Positions 49,688-59,472 of a stretch of DNA of 64,000 nucleotides are shown in pieces (the stretch's first letter is position 1; every line of letters begins with the position of its first letter). This DNA comes from Intestinimonas massiliensis (ex Afouda et al. 2020) (GTDB lineage: Bacteria; Bacillota; Clostridia; Oscillospirales; Oscillospiraceae), in NCBI RefSeq assembly GCF_900626285.1, contig NZ_LR131147.1, positions 3,107,581 to 3,171,580 on the forward strand. The letters run 5' to 3'. Position numbers and translations under genes: made by a program. The notes below the pieces were generated by a model. The model did no database searches. It was not told the DNA's origin and worked only from the letters and a program-made list of their open reading frames with translations.

Positions 49688-50740
49688 ATGGATTTAACAG
49701 AACGCAAAAGACGGATTCTCCGCGCCATCATTGAAAGCTACATCCAGTCGGCGGAGCCGGTAGGCTCCAAGGCAATCGCACAGGCCATCGGCATGGAGGT
49801 CTCCTCCGCCACCATCCGCAACGAGATGGCGGATCTGGAGTCCATGGGCCTGCTGGAGAAGCCCCACACCTCCGCCGGCCGCATCCCGTCCCCCAAGGGC
49901 TACCGGTTCTACGTCAACGAGCTGATGGAGGAGCACAAGCTCTCCCTTCAGGAGACCGAGCGTATGAATCAGGCCCTGCGGCTGAAAATGCAGGAACTGG
50001 ACCGGGTGCTGGATCAGGCGGGCCGGGTGGTATCCCAGCTCACCAATTATCCGGCCTTCGCCCTCTCCTCCGGGATGGAGCGGGTGACCATCCGCCGGTT
50101 CGACCTTTTGATGGTGGAGCGCAACGCCTTCATCATTGTGGTAATGACGGACAGCAACATCGTCCGCAACCGGCTGATCCGCCTGCCCTCCGATCTGACG
50201 GAGGCCCAGCTGCAGATGCTCAACACCCTGCTCAACACCACCTTCACCGGCCTGACGCTGGAGGAGATCACACCGGAGCTGATGCGGGTGGCCCAGCATG
50301 CCGCCGGCGACGCCTACGGGCTGATCAGCTTGGTGGTGTCCTTCGCCATCGAGGTGCTGGAGAGCCTGGAGCGGCGCACCGTTCACACCTCCGGTCTGGC
50401 CCACCTGCTGGAGCTGCCGGAGTACCAGTCCCTGGACCGGGCACAGCCCCTGCTGAGCTACCTGTCGGAGGACGCCGACCCCGCCCGGTTCCCCGTCCCC
50501 AAGGACGACCCCATGAAGATCCTCATCGGTCCGGAAAATGTGGCTGACGCCTTAAAGGATACCAGTGTTGTGGTTGCCAGTTACGATATCGGCGAGGGGA
50601 TGCGGGGGGTCATCGGTGTGGTGGGACCCACACGGATGGATTACGCAAAGATCACCGCCCGCCTGTCCTATCTGGCCGAAGGCCTGAGCCGTCTGTTCGG
50701 CCAGGGCGAGCTGCCGGAGGGCAAGGACGATCATAAATAG
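49688..50740 (+). CDS. hrcA: Heat-inducible transcription repressor HrcA
   Basis: The 350-residue repressor has an N-terminal winged helix (KRRILRAIIESYIQSAEPVG, SSATIRNEMADLESMGLLEK, HTSAGRIPSPKGYRFYV) and the C-terminal GAF-like HrcA domain ending YDIGEGMRGVIGVVGPTRMDY. It is autoregulated through the CIRCE element just upstream. Start: ATG 49688 with AGAGGTGG was chosen over a codon three triplets earlier. It is the first gene of hrcA-grpE-dnaK-dnaJ. Confidence 0.97.
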   Translation: MDLTERKRRILRAIIESYIQSAEPVGSKAIAQAIGMEVSSATIRNEMADLESMGLLEKPHTSAGRIPSPKGYRFYVNELMEEHKLSLQETERMNQALRLKMQELDRVLDQAGRVVSQLTNYPAFALSSGMERVTIRRFDLLMVERNAFIIVVMTDSNIVRNRLIRLPSDLTEAQLQMLNTLLNTTFTGLTLEEITPELMRVAQHAAGDAYGLISLVVSFAIEVLESLERRTVHTSGLAHLLELPEYQSLDRAQPLLSYLSEDADPARFPVPKDDPMKILIGPENVADALKDTSVVVASYDIGEGMRGVIGVVGPTRMDYAKITARLSYLAEGLSRLFGQGELPEGKDDHK

Positions 50741-50756
50741 GAGATGAGTGTACTCA

Positions 50757-51311
50757 ATGAGCAGCAAGAAAGAAAACAAGCCGGCGGAGGACCTGGAGCA
50801 GACCGCACCTCAGCAGCCTGAGGAGCAGGTGGCCGAGACCGCCGCTGCGGAGGAGACGCCCGATCCCCTGCTGGAGGAGCTGGAGGCGCTCAAGAAAAAC
50901 CTCAGCGATCAGGAGGATAAGTTCCTCCGTCTGGCTGCGGAGTACGACAACTACCGCCGCCGCAGTCAGAAGGAGAAGGAATCCGCCTGGGCGGACTCCA
51001 AGGCGGAGACTGCCGCCGCCTTCCTGCCGGTGTATGATAACCTGGAACGGGCCTTAAAGCAGGAGACCGCCGACGAGGCCTTCAAGAAGGGCGTGGAGAT
51101 GACCATGACCCAGCTGAAGGAGGTCCTCTCCAAGCTGGGCATCGAAGAGATCCCCGCCCTGGGTGAGACCTTTGATCCCAATCTCCACAACGCCGTGATG
51201 CACGTGGAGGACGAGAACGCCGGAGAGAATACCATTGTAGAGGTGTTCCAGGCCGGCTTCCGCAACGGCGATAAGGTGATCCGCTTTGCCATGGTAAAGG
51301 TGGCAAATTGA
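50757..51311 (+). CDS. grpE: Nucleotide exchange factor GrpE
   Basis: The 184-residue co-chaperone has an acidic disordered N-terminus, a long coiled-coil (about 40-90, with RLAAEYDNYRRRSQKEKE) and the C-terminal beta domain ending NTIVEVFQAGFRNGDKVIR. It releases ADP from DnaK. Start uncertain: GTG 50748 lies 4 bases after AGGAG, whereas ATG 50757 lies 13 bases after it; I list the ATG. hrcA ends 16 bases upstream. Confidence 0.95.
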   Translation: MSSKKENKPAEDLEQTAPQQPEEQVAETAAAEETPDPLLEELEALKKNLSDQEDKFLRLAAEYDNYRRRSQKEKESAWADSKAETAAAFLPVYDNLERALKQETADEAFKKGVEMTMTQLKEVLSKLGIEEIPALGETFDPNLHNAVMHVEDENAGENTIVEVFQAGFRNGDKVIRFAMVKVAN

Positions 51312-51385
51312 TTTTCCCAGGGCGCAGCAAGCGCCCGTTATCCCTTTGTTAAAAAATAATTTACGATATATTGGAGGAATTGATT

Positions 51386-53248
<1,863 letters not shown>

Positions 53249-53396
53249 GCGCAGAGGCCGTGAGCAGGGTTGCTAAGACCGGACGGAGGCGGAAAAACAG
53301 GCGACGGGCACAGCCCGGAGCGGCATTTTCCGCGCAGTCCCGGCTTAGCGGCCCGGCCGCGAGCGTGCCGCAGCGTGAGATCAAGTCACGGAGTAC

Positions 53397-53425
53397 AGCG
53401 GCGGGGGGAATCCCCCGCTGCTTTC
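53397..53425 (+). other. Stem-loop between dnaK and dnaJ
   Basis: AGCGGCGGGGG pairs with CCCCCGCTGCT (one G-U) across GAAT, followed by only three T. It may attenuate or process the transcript so that dnaJ is made in smaller amounts than dnaK. The 200-base gap 53249-53448 shows no ORF I would trust. Confidence 0.5.
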
Positions 53426-53448
53426 CGTGTGTAAAGAGGTGAACACCA

Positions 53449-54612
53449 ATGCCTGAACAGAAACGAGATTATTATGAGGTCCTGGGGGTATCCAAAGGGG
53501 TCTCTGACGATGAGCTGAAAAAGGCCTACCGCAAGCTGGCCAAAAAATACCATCCCGATCTGAACCCCGGCGACAAGGACGCCGAGGCCAAGTTCAAGGA
53601 GGTCAACGAGGCCTACGAGGTGCTGTCCGACAAGGAGAAGCGGGCCAAGTACGACCAGTTCGGCCACGCGGGGGTAGACCCCAACTTCGGCGCCGGTGGG
53701 TTCAACGGCGGCGGATTCGGCGGCTTCGATATGGGCGACATCGACCTGGGCGATATCTTCGGTTCCTTCTTCGGCGGCGGGTTCGGCGGCGGCGGTTCCA
53801 GCCGCCAGCGTACCGGCCCCATGAAGGGTGAGACCCTGCGGGCCTCGGTCACCATCACCTTTGAGGAGGCTGCCTTTGGCTGTCAGAAGGAGATCATCCT
53901 CAACCGCACCGAGCCCTGCGAGGACTGCCACGGCACCGGCTGCGCCCCCGGCACCACCGCCGAGGTGTGCCCCGACTGCCACGGCACCGGCACCATCCGC
54001 ATCCAGCGGGGCGGCGGCGCCTTTACCTTCGCCACCACCACCACCTGCCCCAAGTGCGGCGGCAAGGGCAAGATCATCCATCAGCCCTGCAAGTCCTGCG
54101 GCGGTACCGGCACCACCCGGAAGCAGCGGAAGATCACCGTCAGCATCCCCGCCGGCATCGACAACGGCCAGGCGGTCTCCCTCCGGGGCCAGGGCGGCGC
54201 GGGCCGCAACGGCGGTCCCGCCGGCGACCTGCTGATCAGCGTCACCGTGCGGCCCCACCCCTACTTCAAGCGGGAGGGCACGTCGGTGTATCTGAATCAG
54301 CCGGTCTCCTTCCTCCAGGCCACCCTGGGGGCGGAGCTGGAGATTCCCACCATCGACGGCAAGGTGAAGTGGAACCTGCCCGCCGGCACCCAGCCCGGCA
54401 CCACCTTCCGGCTGCGGGGCAAGGGCATCCCCAGCGTCAACGGACGGGGCCGGGGCGATCAGTACGTCACGGTGAACGTGCAGGTCCCCACCAATCTGTC
54501 CCACGAGCAGAAGGAGGCGTTGCGTGCCTATGGCGAAGCCATGGGCGAGATTCAACCCGGCCCGGTGGATAGCGTGAAATCTTTCTTTGACAAAAAGAAG
54601 AAGAAGAAATAA
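53449..54612 (+). CDS. dnaJ: Chaperone DnaJ (Hsp40)
   Basis: The 387-residue type I J-protein has a J domain (1-70, with HPD in KYHPDLNPGD), a Gly/Phe-rich region (about 75-125), four CxxCxGxG zinc repeats (CEDCHGTG, CPDCHGTG, CPKCGGKG, CKSCGGTG) and the C-terminal substrate-binding domain. It stimulates DnaK ATPase and delivers substrates. The RBS AGAGGTG precedes the ATG. A clear terminator follows, ending the heat-shock operon. Confidence 0.97.
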   Translation: MPEQKRDYYEVLGVSKGVSDDELKKAYRKLAKKYHPDLNPGDKDAEAKFKEVNEAYEVLSDKEKRAKYDQFGHAGVDPNFGAGGFNGGGFGGFDMGDIDLGDIFGSFFGGGFGGGGSSRQRTGPMKGETLRASVTITFEEAAFGCQKEIILNRTEPCEDCHGTGCAPGTTAEVCPDCHGTGTIRIQRGGGAFTFATTTTCPKCGGKGKIIHQPCKSCGGTGTTRKQRKITVSIPAGIDNGQAVSLRGQGGAGRNGGPAGDLLISVTVRPHPYFKREGTSVYLNQPVSFLQATLGAELEIPTIDGKVKWNLPAGTQPGTTFRLRGKGIPSVNGRGRGDQYVTVNVQVPTNLSHEQKEALRAYGEAMGEIQPGPVDSVKSFFDKKKKKK

Positions 54613-54615
54613 AAT

Positions 54616-54650
54616 AGGAGGATGAGTGTATGCTCATCCTCTTATTTTTT
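54616..54650 (+). terminator. Terminator of the heat-shock operon
   Basis: AGGAGGATGAG pairs with CTCATCCTCT, followed by TATTTTTT. The following gene has its RBS only 12 bases later. Confidence 0.9.
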
Positions 54651-54675
54651 GCCCCCGATCTGGAGGTGTTTCCCC

Positions 54676-56607
54676 GTGGGTCCCATTCGATATATCGTCT
54701 ATCTGTTCCCCGTCCTCACCGTGGCGGCCCTGTTCTACTTTTTCGCCTGGTATGTCCAGACCCAGCGGCGGCCCCTGGCCCAGCAGCTGGACCCCAATCC
54801 GGTGAAAAAGCGGCTGTCCTTTGCCGGCACCTGCCACCCCATGGTGAAGAAGGACGCCATCCCCCTGCTCCTCATCACCGCCATTTACGCGGTCACCGCC
54901 TTCGCCCACCTGGGCGACCTGGAGGCTCCCCAGAGCCCCCGGGACTTCGGAGACGAGAAGGCCCAGACCTTCGTGCTGCCGGAGGAGGTCCAGGTGTCCA
55001 GGATCTGGTATTTCTGCGGCCTGGGCACCGGCAAATACCAGGTGGAGATCTCCAGCGACGGGGTGTCCTGGCTGTCCCTGTGGCAGCGGAAGGACAATCC
55101 GGAGGACGCAGACGAGATCACCGGCTACTACTGGGCGGACGGCACCGGCTACGCCGACAGCTACGCCATGACCCAGAACTACAATCAGCTGTTCAAGTGG
55201 AATGAGATCCTCATTGACAATCCCCAGTATATCCGCTACCTCCGCATCACCGGCCAGGCCAACAAGGGCCTGCTGGAGCTGGACGAGCTGGCCTTCTTTG
55301 ACACGGACGGCAATCTGATTGACCTGAGCGACGCCACCAACCCCCTGTTTGACGAGCAGGAGCTGGTGCCCGACGCCATCACCTATATGAACAGCGCCTA
55401 CTTTGACGAGATCTACCACCCCCGCACCGCCTATGAGCACATCCGTGGGATCTACCCCTACGAGATCACCCATCCGCCTCTGGGCAAGCTCATCATGGGC
55501 ATCGGCATCCGGCTGTTCGGCATGACCCCCTTCGGCTGGCGGTTCATGGGCACCCTGTTCGGGGTGGGGATGCTGCCCCTGCTGTACGTGTTTCTGAAGA
55601 ATCTGTTCGGCCGCACCTCCATCGCCGCCTGCGGCACCATCCTGCTGGCCGCCGACTTCATGCACCTGACCCAGACAAGGCTGGCCACCATCGACACCTA
55701 CGCCTTCTTCTTCATCCTGCTGATGTACTGGTTCATGTACCGGTGGCTGGTGCTCCCCGCCGGGACCTCCTTCAAGGCCTGCGCTCTGCCCCTGTTCCTG
55801 TCGGGCCTGTTCTGGGGCATCGGCGCCGCCTCCAAGTGGACGGTGATCTACGGCTGCACCGGCCTGGTGGTGCTCTACTTCCTGGGCCTGGCCCTGAAGC
55901 TGCGCCAGTGGCCGGAGGAGACCCGCCATGAGCGTGTCGGCTGGACGGTGAAGATCCTGGCGTTCTCCCTCCTGGTCTTTGCCATCATCCCGGCGGTCAT
56001 CTACACCCTGTCCTACCTGCCCTACGCCGCCGCCTCGGGAGACACCTCCCTGAGCAACCTGATCCACGAGATGTGGAAGAACCAGCAGTATATGCTCTCC
56101 TACCACAGCGGGGTCACCGACACCCACCCCTACTCCTCCCGCTGGTACCAGTGGCTGCTGGACATCCGGCCCATCCTCTACTATATGGACAACTCGGTGT
56201 CCGGGGTCACCACCCGCTTCGCCGCCTTCGTCAACCCGGTGGTGTGCTGGGGCGGCCTGCTGGCCATTCTGGCCTGCGCCTTCCACGGCATCGTCCGCCG
56301 GAGCGGAAAGGCCCTGTTCATCTTCATCGGCTATCTGGCCCAGCTGGTGCCCTGGTTCTTTATCGGGCGGATCACCTTCGCCTACCACTACTTCCCCTCG
56401 GTGCTCTTCCTCATCCTGGCCCTGTGCTATGTGTTCCACACCCTGGCCCAGAAGGAGGACCTGATCCGCTGGAAACCGGCCATGTACGCTGTCACCGGCG
56501 GGGCGGCGGCGCTGTTCGTCCTGTTCTACCCGGTGCTGGTGGGCATCACCTACCCCACCTGGTACGGCACCTGCATCCTCAGATGGTTCCCATCCTGGCC
56601 CTTTTAA
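54676..56607 (+). CDS. Protein O-mannosyltransferase-like glycosyltransferase (PMT family)
   Basis: The 643-residue membrane enzyme has about ten or eleven membrane segments. An inserted extracytoplasmic discoidin-like beta domain (about residues 95-220) precedes the PMT motif YFDEIYHPRTAYEHI, whose DE pair is the catalytic acid site in GT39 enzymes. These use polyprenyl-phosphate sugars to glycosylate proteins or other acceptors outside the cell. GTG 54676 has GGAGGTG 7 bases upstream. The insert between the first membrane segments and the catalytic loop is notable. It starts right after the dnaJ terminator, with no promoter recognised, and is followed 12 bases later by the phosphatase gene. 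Substrate unknown. Confidence 0.88.
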   Translation: MGPIRYIVYLFPVLTVAALFYFFAWYVQTQRRPLAQQLDPNPVKKRLSFAGTCHPMVKKDAIPLLLITAIYAVTAFAHLGDLEAPQSPRDFGDEKAQTFVLPEEVQVSRIWYFCGLGTGKYQVEISSDGVSWLSLWQRKDNPEDADEITGYYWADGTGYADSYAMTQNYNQLFKWNEILIDNPQYIRYLRITGQANKGLLELDELAFFDTDGNLIDLSDATNPLFDEQELVPDAITYMNSAYFDEIYHPRTAYEHIRGIYPYEITHPPLGKLIMGIGIRLFGMTPFGWRFMGTLFGVGMLPLLYVFLKNLFGRTSIAACGTILLAADFMHLTQTRLATIDTYAFFFILLMYWFMYRWLVLPAGTSFKACALPLFLSGLFWGIGAASKWTVIYGCTGLVVLYFLGLALKLRQWPEETRHERVGWTVKILAFSLLVFAIIPAVIYTLSYLPYAAASGDTSLSNLIHEMWKNQQYMLSYHSGVTDTHPYSSRWYQWLLDIRPILYYMDNSVSGVTTRFAAFVNPVVCWGGLLAILACAFHGIVRRSGKALFIFIGYLAQLVPWFFIGRITFAYHYFPSVLFLILALCYVFHTLAQKEDLIRWKPAMYAVTGGAAALFVLFYPVLVGITYPTWYGTCILRWFPSWPF

Positions 56608-56619
56608 AGGAGATCACCT

Positions 56620-57411
56620 ATGTACTGTTCTGATTACCACACCCACAGCAAGCTCTCACCCGACAGCGACACCCCGCTGGAGCAGCAGGCCCAGGCAGCG
56701 GTGGAGGCGGGGCTGGACGAGCTGTGCATCACCGACCACTGCGACCTGCTGAGCCTCCAGGGCGAGCCGGTGGACAGCTACGACTGGCCCCCCGCCGTGG
56801 CCCAGTACCGGGAAGTGGTCCCTCAGTTCGCCCCCAGGCTCACCTTGAAGCTGGGTCTGGAGCTGGGCATGGCCCACCTGAACCCCGCCGCGTCCCAGGC
56901 CATTGTCAGCCGGCCGGAGCTGGACTTCGTGCTGGGTTCGGTCCACAACCTGTGCCCGGAAAAGGGGGGCACCGACTTCTACTATGTGCCCTACCCGGAT
57001 CCCGCCGCCTGCTATGCCGCCCTGGACGATTACTTCACCTCCATGGCCCTTCTGGCGGGCACCCCCTATTACGACGTGCTGGCCCACATCATCTACCCCC
57101 TGCGGTATATGGATGTGCCGGTGTCCCTGGAGCGGTATTATGACCAGATCCAGGCCATCCTGCGCACCGTGACGGAGAGCGGCCGGGGCATGGAGGTCAA
57201 CACCTGGCGGGGCCGCACCGTGGCGGAGTGGAAGCCCATTCTGGCGCTCTACAAGGACTGCGGCGGTGAGATCGTCACCGTTGGCTCCGACGCCCATGTA
57301 CCGGGCGGCGTGGGCAAAGGCATCCGGGAGGCTCAGGCCCTGCTGGCCGACTGCGGCTTCCGGTATGTCTGCACCTACGACAAGCACAAGCCTGTATTCC
57401 ACAAACTGTAA
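56620..57411 (+). CDS. PHP-family histidinol-phosphatase-like
   Basis: The 263-residue PHP-domain phosphoesterase has DYHTHSKLSPDS at the N-terminus, CITDHCDLL, FVLGSVHNL and the late SDAHVPGGVGKGI, which together provide the trinuclear metal site. It matches the HisJ/HisK type that removes phosphate from L-histidinol phosphate in histidine biosynthesis. No other his genes are nearby, so another phosphorylated substrate is possible. It lies 12 bases after the PMT gene and 16 before rpiB. Confidence 0.87.
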   Translation: MYCSDYHTHSKLSPDSDTPLEQQAQAAVEAGLDELCITDHCDLLSLQGEPVDSYDWPPAVAQYREVVPQFAPRLTLKLGLELGMAHLNPAASQAIVSRPELDFVLGSVHNLCPEKGGTDFYYVPYPDPAACYAALDDYFTSMALLAGTPYYDVLAHIIYPLRYMDVPVSLERYYDQIQAILRTVTESGRGMEVNTWRGRTVAEWKPILALYKDCGGEIVTVGSDAHVPGGVGKGIREAQALLADCGFRYVCTYDKHKPVFHKL

Positions 57412-57427
57412 GAGGAGGATCTTGATT

Positions 57428-57853
57428 ATGATCGCATTGGGTTCTGACCACGGAGGGCTGGCCCTGAAGCAGCACGTGATGGCCTGGCTGGACGACCACG
57501 GTCTGGCATACAAGGACTACGGCTGCTATACATCCGAGAGCTGCGACTACCCCGACTTCGGCCGGGCGGCGGCGGAGGCGGTGGCCTCCGGGGAGTGTGA
57601 CCGGGGCATCGTCATCTGCACCACCGGCATCGGCATCTCCATCGCCGCCAACAAGGTGAAGGGCATCCGCTGCGCCCTGTGCAGCGAGCCCCTGTCCGCC
57701 GAGATGACCCGTCGGCACAACGACGCCAATATGCTGGCCATGGGCGGCGGCCTCATCGGCAACAACATGGCAGACCGGATCGTGGAGGTGTTTCTCAACA
57801 CGGAGTTTGAGGGCGGCCGCCATCAGCGCCGGGTGAACAAGCTGGAGCCCTGA
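57428..57853 (+). CDS. rpiB: Ribose-5-phosphate isomerase B / RpiB-LacAB family
   Basis: The 141-residue protein has the N-terminal IALGSDHGGLALKQ, catalytic Cys and ring-opening region in ICTTGIGISIAANKVKGIRCAL, RRHNDANMLAMGGG and a C-terminal GGRHQRRV. It interconverts ribose-5-phosphate and ribulose-5-phosphate; some relatives act on allose- or galactose-6-phosphate. GAGGAGG precedes the ATG. Probably cotranscribed with the two genes upstream. Confidence 0.92.
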   Translation: MIALGSDHGGLALKQHVMAWLDDHGLAYKDYGCYTSESCDYPDFGRAAAEAVASGECDRGIVICTTGIGISIAANKVKGIRCALCSEPLSAEMTRRHNDANMLAMGGGLIGNNMADRIVEVFLNTEFEGGRHQRRVNKLEP

Positions 57854-57910
57854 CCCAACGGCCGGGCCGACTGTCAGGGACACGCATGGACAGGAAGGGG
57901 GCGGCAGATC

Positions 57911-59257
57911 ATGGCAGAGGATCTATTGACCCAGATGAGCAGCATTATCCGGGAGTGTGAGGATTCCGACGGTATTCTGGTGGTGGATCAGGACGGCATC
58001 ATCCGCTATCAGCGCATCACCATGAATTACTACTGGCGGGAAGAGGACACCATCGGGCACCACATTCTGGATCTCTATCCGGACCTGGACGCCACCACCA
58101 GCACCATTCTCCAGGTCCTGCGCACCGGAAAGCCCATCTACAACCAGCCCCAGGAGATCATGAACAGCCGGGGTGAGCGGGTGCTGCTGGACGCCACCAC
58201 CCTGCCCATTCTGGACAACGGCGCCGTGGTGGGCGCGGTGGACTGCGCCAAATTCTACACCGTGGGCCAGCGGATCGTCCGGGGCGGACGGCGGGACGGC
58301 CTGTCCACCCTGGACCGGATCGTCACCCGCTCTCCGGCCATGGAGGCCCTCAAGCGCCGGATCCGGGACGTGGCACAGCTGGATTCCCCGGTACTGATTT
58401 ACGGGGAGACCGGCACCGGCAAGGAGCTGGTGGCCGAATCCCTCCACAGCGAGGGGCAGCGGGGCGGCATGCCCTTTGTGGCCCAGAACTGCGCCGCCAT
58501 CCCGGCCAATCTGCTGGAGAGCCTGTTCTTCGGCACGGAGCGGGGCAGCTACACCGGCGCTGTGACCCGGAAGGGCCTGTTTGAGGAGGCCCACGGCGGC
58601 ACCCTGTTCCTGGACGAGATCAACTCCATGGACCCCGGTCTCCAGGCCAAGCTGCTGAAGGTGCTGGAGGCCAAGCGGGTGCGGCGGCTGGGGGGCAGCC
58701 AGGAGATCCCCTTCGACGTGCGCATCGTGGCGGCCGTCAACGAGCCGCCCCTCACCCTGGTCCAGCGGGGCAAGCTGCGGGAGGACCTGTATTACCGTCT
58801 GGGCGTGGTCCGGCTGACCCTGCCGCCCCTCCGGGAGCGGCCGGACGACATCCTCCTGCTGACCAATTACTTCATCGAGCGCTTCAACCGCTCCATGCAC
58901 CGGAGCATTCGGGGGGTCACCGATGAGGTGGCCGCCCGCTTCCAGCGCTATCAGTGGCCGGGCAACATCCGGGAGCTGCAGAACACGGTGGAGAGCGCCT
59001 TTGCCGTAGCCAGGGGCGAGCTGATCTGTGAGGAGGACGTGGCAGACAGCCTGGGCCTCTGGACAACCCCGGAGCCGGCAGCTCCTGCAGCGCCGGAACG
59101 CCCCGCGGGCTTTTCCCTTAACCAGGCCCTCCAGCAATATGAACGGGAACTGCTCCAACAAGCGATGGAACAATGTGGTTCCATCTCTGCCGCGGCCCGG
59201 CACCTGGGCCTCTCCCGGCAGAACTTGAAATATAAACTGCAAAAATATGGCCTGTAA
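57911..59257 (+). CDS. Sigma-54-dependent activator, RocR-like (module 2)
   Basis: The 448-residue enhancer-binding protein has a PAS-type sensor (about 10-120, DGILVVDQDGIIRYQRITMN). The AAA+ domain carries Walker A GETGTGKE (165-172) and Walker B GGTLFLDEIN. Its sigma-54 contact loop is GSYTGA (212-217) in place of GAFTGA. A Fis-type helix-turn-helix ends the protein (ISAAARHLGLSRQNLKYKL). The length and order are like RocR of Bacillus. A strong sigma-54 promoter lies just downstream (59410-59425), making the amidohydrolase-peptidase-carrier genes its probable targets. GSYTGA is a known variant of the loop and should still contact sigma-54. Confidence 0.93.
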   Translation: MAEDLLTQMSSIIRECEDSDGILVVDQDGIIRYQRITMNYYWREEDTIGHHILDLYPDLDATTSTILQVLRTGKPIYNQPQEIMNSRGERVLLDATTLPILDNGAVVGAVDCAKFYTVGQRIVRGGRRDGLSTLDRIVTRSPAMEALKRRIRDVAQLDSPVLIYGETGTGKELVAESLHSEGQRGGMPFVAQNCAAIPANLLESLFFGTERGSYTGAVTRKGLFEEAHGGTLFLDEINSMDPGLQAKLLKVLEAKRVRRLGGSQEIPFDVRIVAAVNEPPLTLVQRGKLREDLYYRLGVVRLTLPPLRERPDDILLLTNYFIERFNRSMHRSIRGVTDEVAARFQRYQWPGNIRELQNTVESAFAVARGELICEEDVADSLGLWTTPEPAAPAAPERPAGFSLNQALQQYERELLQQAMEQCGSISAAARHLGLSRQNLKYKLQKYGL

Positions 59258-59289
59258 AAAATTTTGCGGGTGCAAAAATTTTTTACAGG
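59251..59289. promoter_or_regulatory. Inverted repeat, candidate activator site of module 2
   Basis: CCTGTAAAAAATTTTGC (59251-59267) and GCAAAAATTTTTTACAGG (59272-59289) form a near-perfect inverted repeat with one extra base in the right arm. The left arm contains the activator's TAA stop. Its core TTTTGC-N4-GCAAAA lies about 140 bp upstream of the sigma-54 promoter, the normal place for an enhancer site. No T-run follows the repeat, so it is a poor terminator. Confidence 0.6.
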
Positions 59290-59318
59290 TTAAGCCCAAA
59301 ATCTGTGCTATGGAATAG

Positions 59319-59400
59319 TCCGCCAAAAATCGCTTGGCCGGGTTCTACGACACCAGATCCCCGGTTTTACAAGGATTTTTAGCGGATTATTTTTATACTT
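59319..59400 (+). terminator. Long imperfect terminator hairpin after the activator gene
   Basis: TCCGCCAAAAATCGCTTG (59319-59336) pairs with CAAGGATTTTTAGCGGA (59370-59386), with inner pairing of CCGGG with CCCGG. TTATTTTTATACTTTTTT follows. It would end the activator transcript just before the sigma-54 promoter. Confidence 0.65.
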
Positions 59401-59409
59401 TTTTCAGTT

Positions 59410-59425
59410 TGGCATCTGAATTGCT
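59410..59425 (+). promoter_or_regulatory. Sigma-54 (-24/-12) promoter of module 2
   Basis: TGGCATCTGAATTGCT matches TGGCAC-N5-TTGCW at all but one position, with GG and GC 12 bases apart. Transcription should begin near 59437, leaving about 36 bases to the ATG at 59473. Confidence 0.85.
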
Positions 59426-59472
59426 AAATTATTTGACATCAAACATGCCGTGGGGCAGAAAGGACGAGTGTG

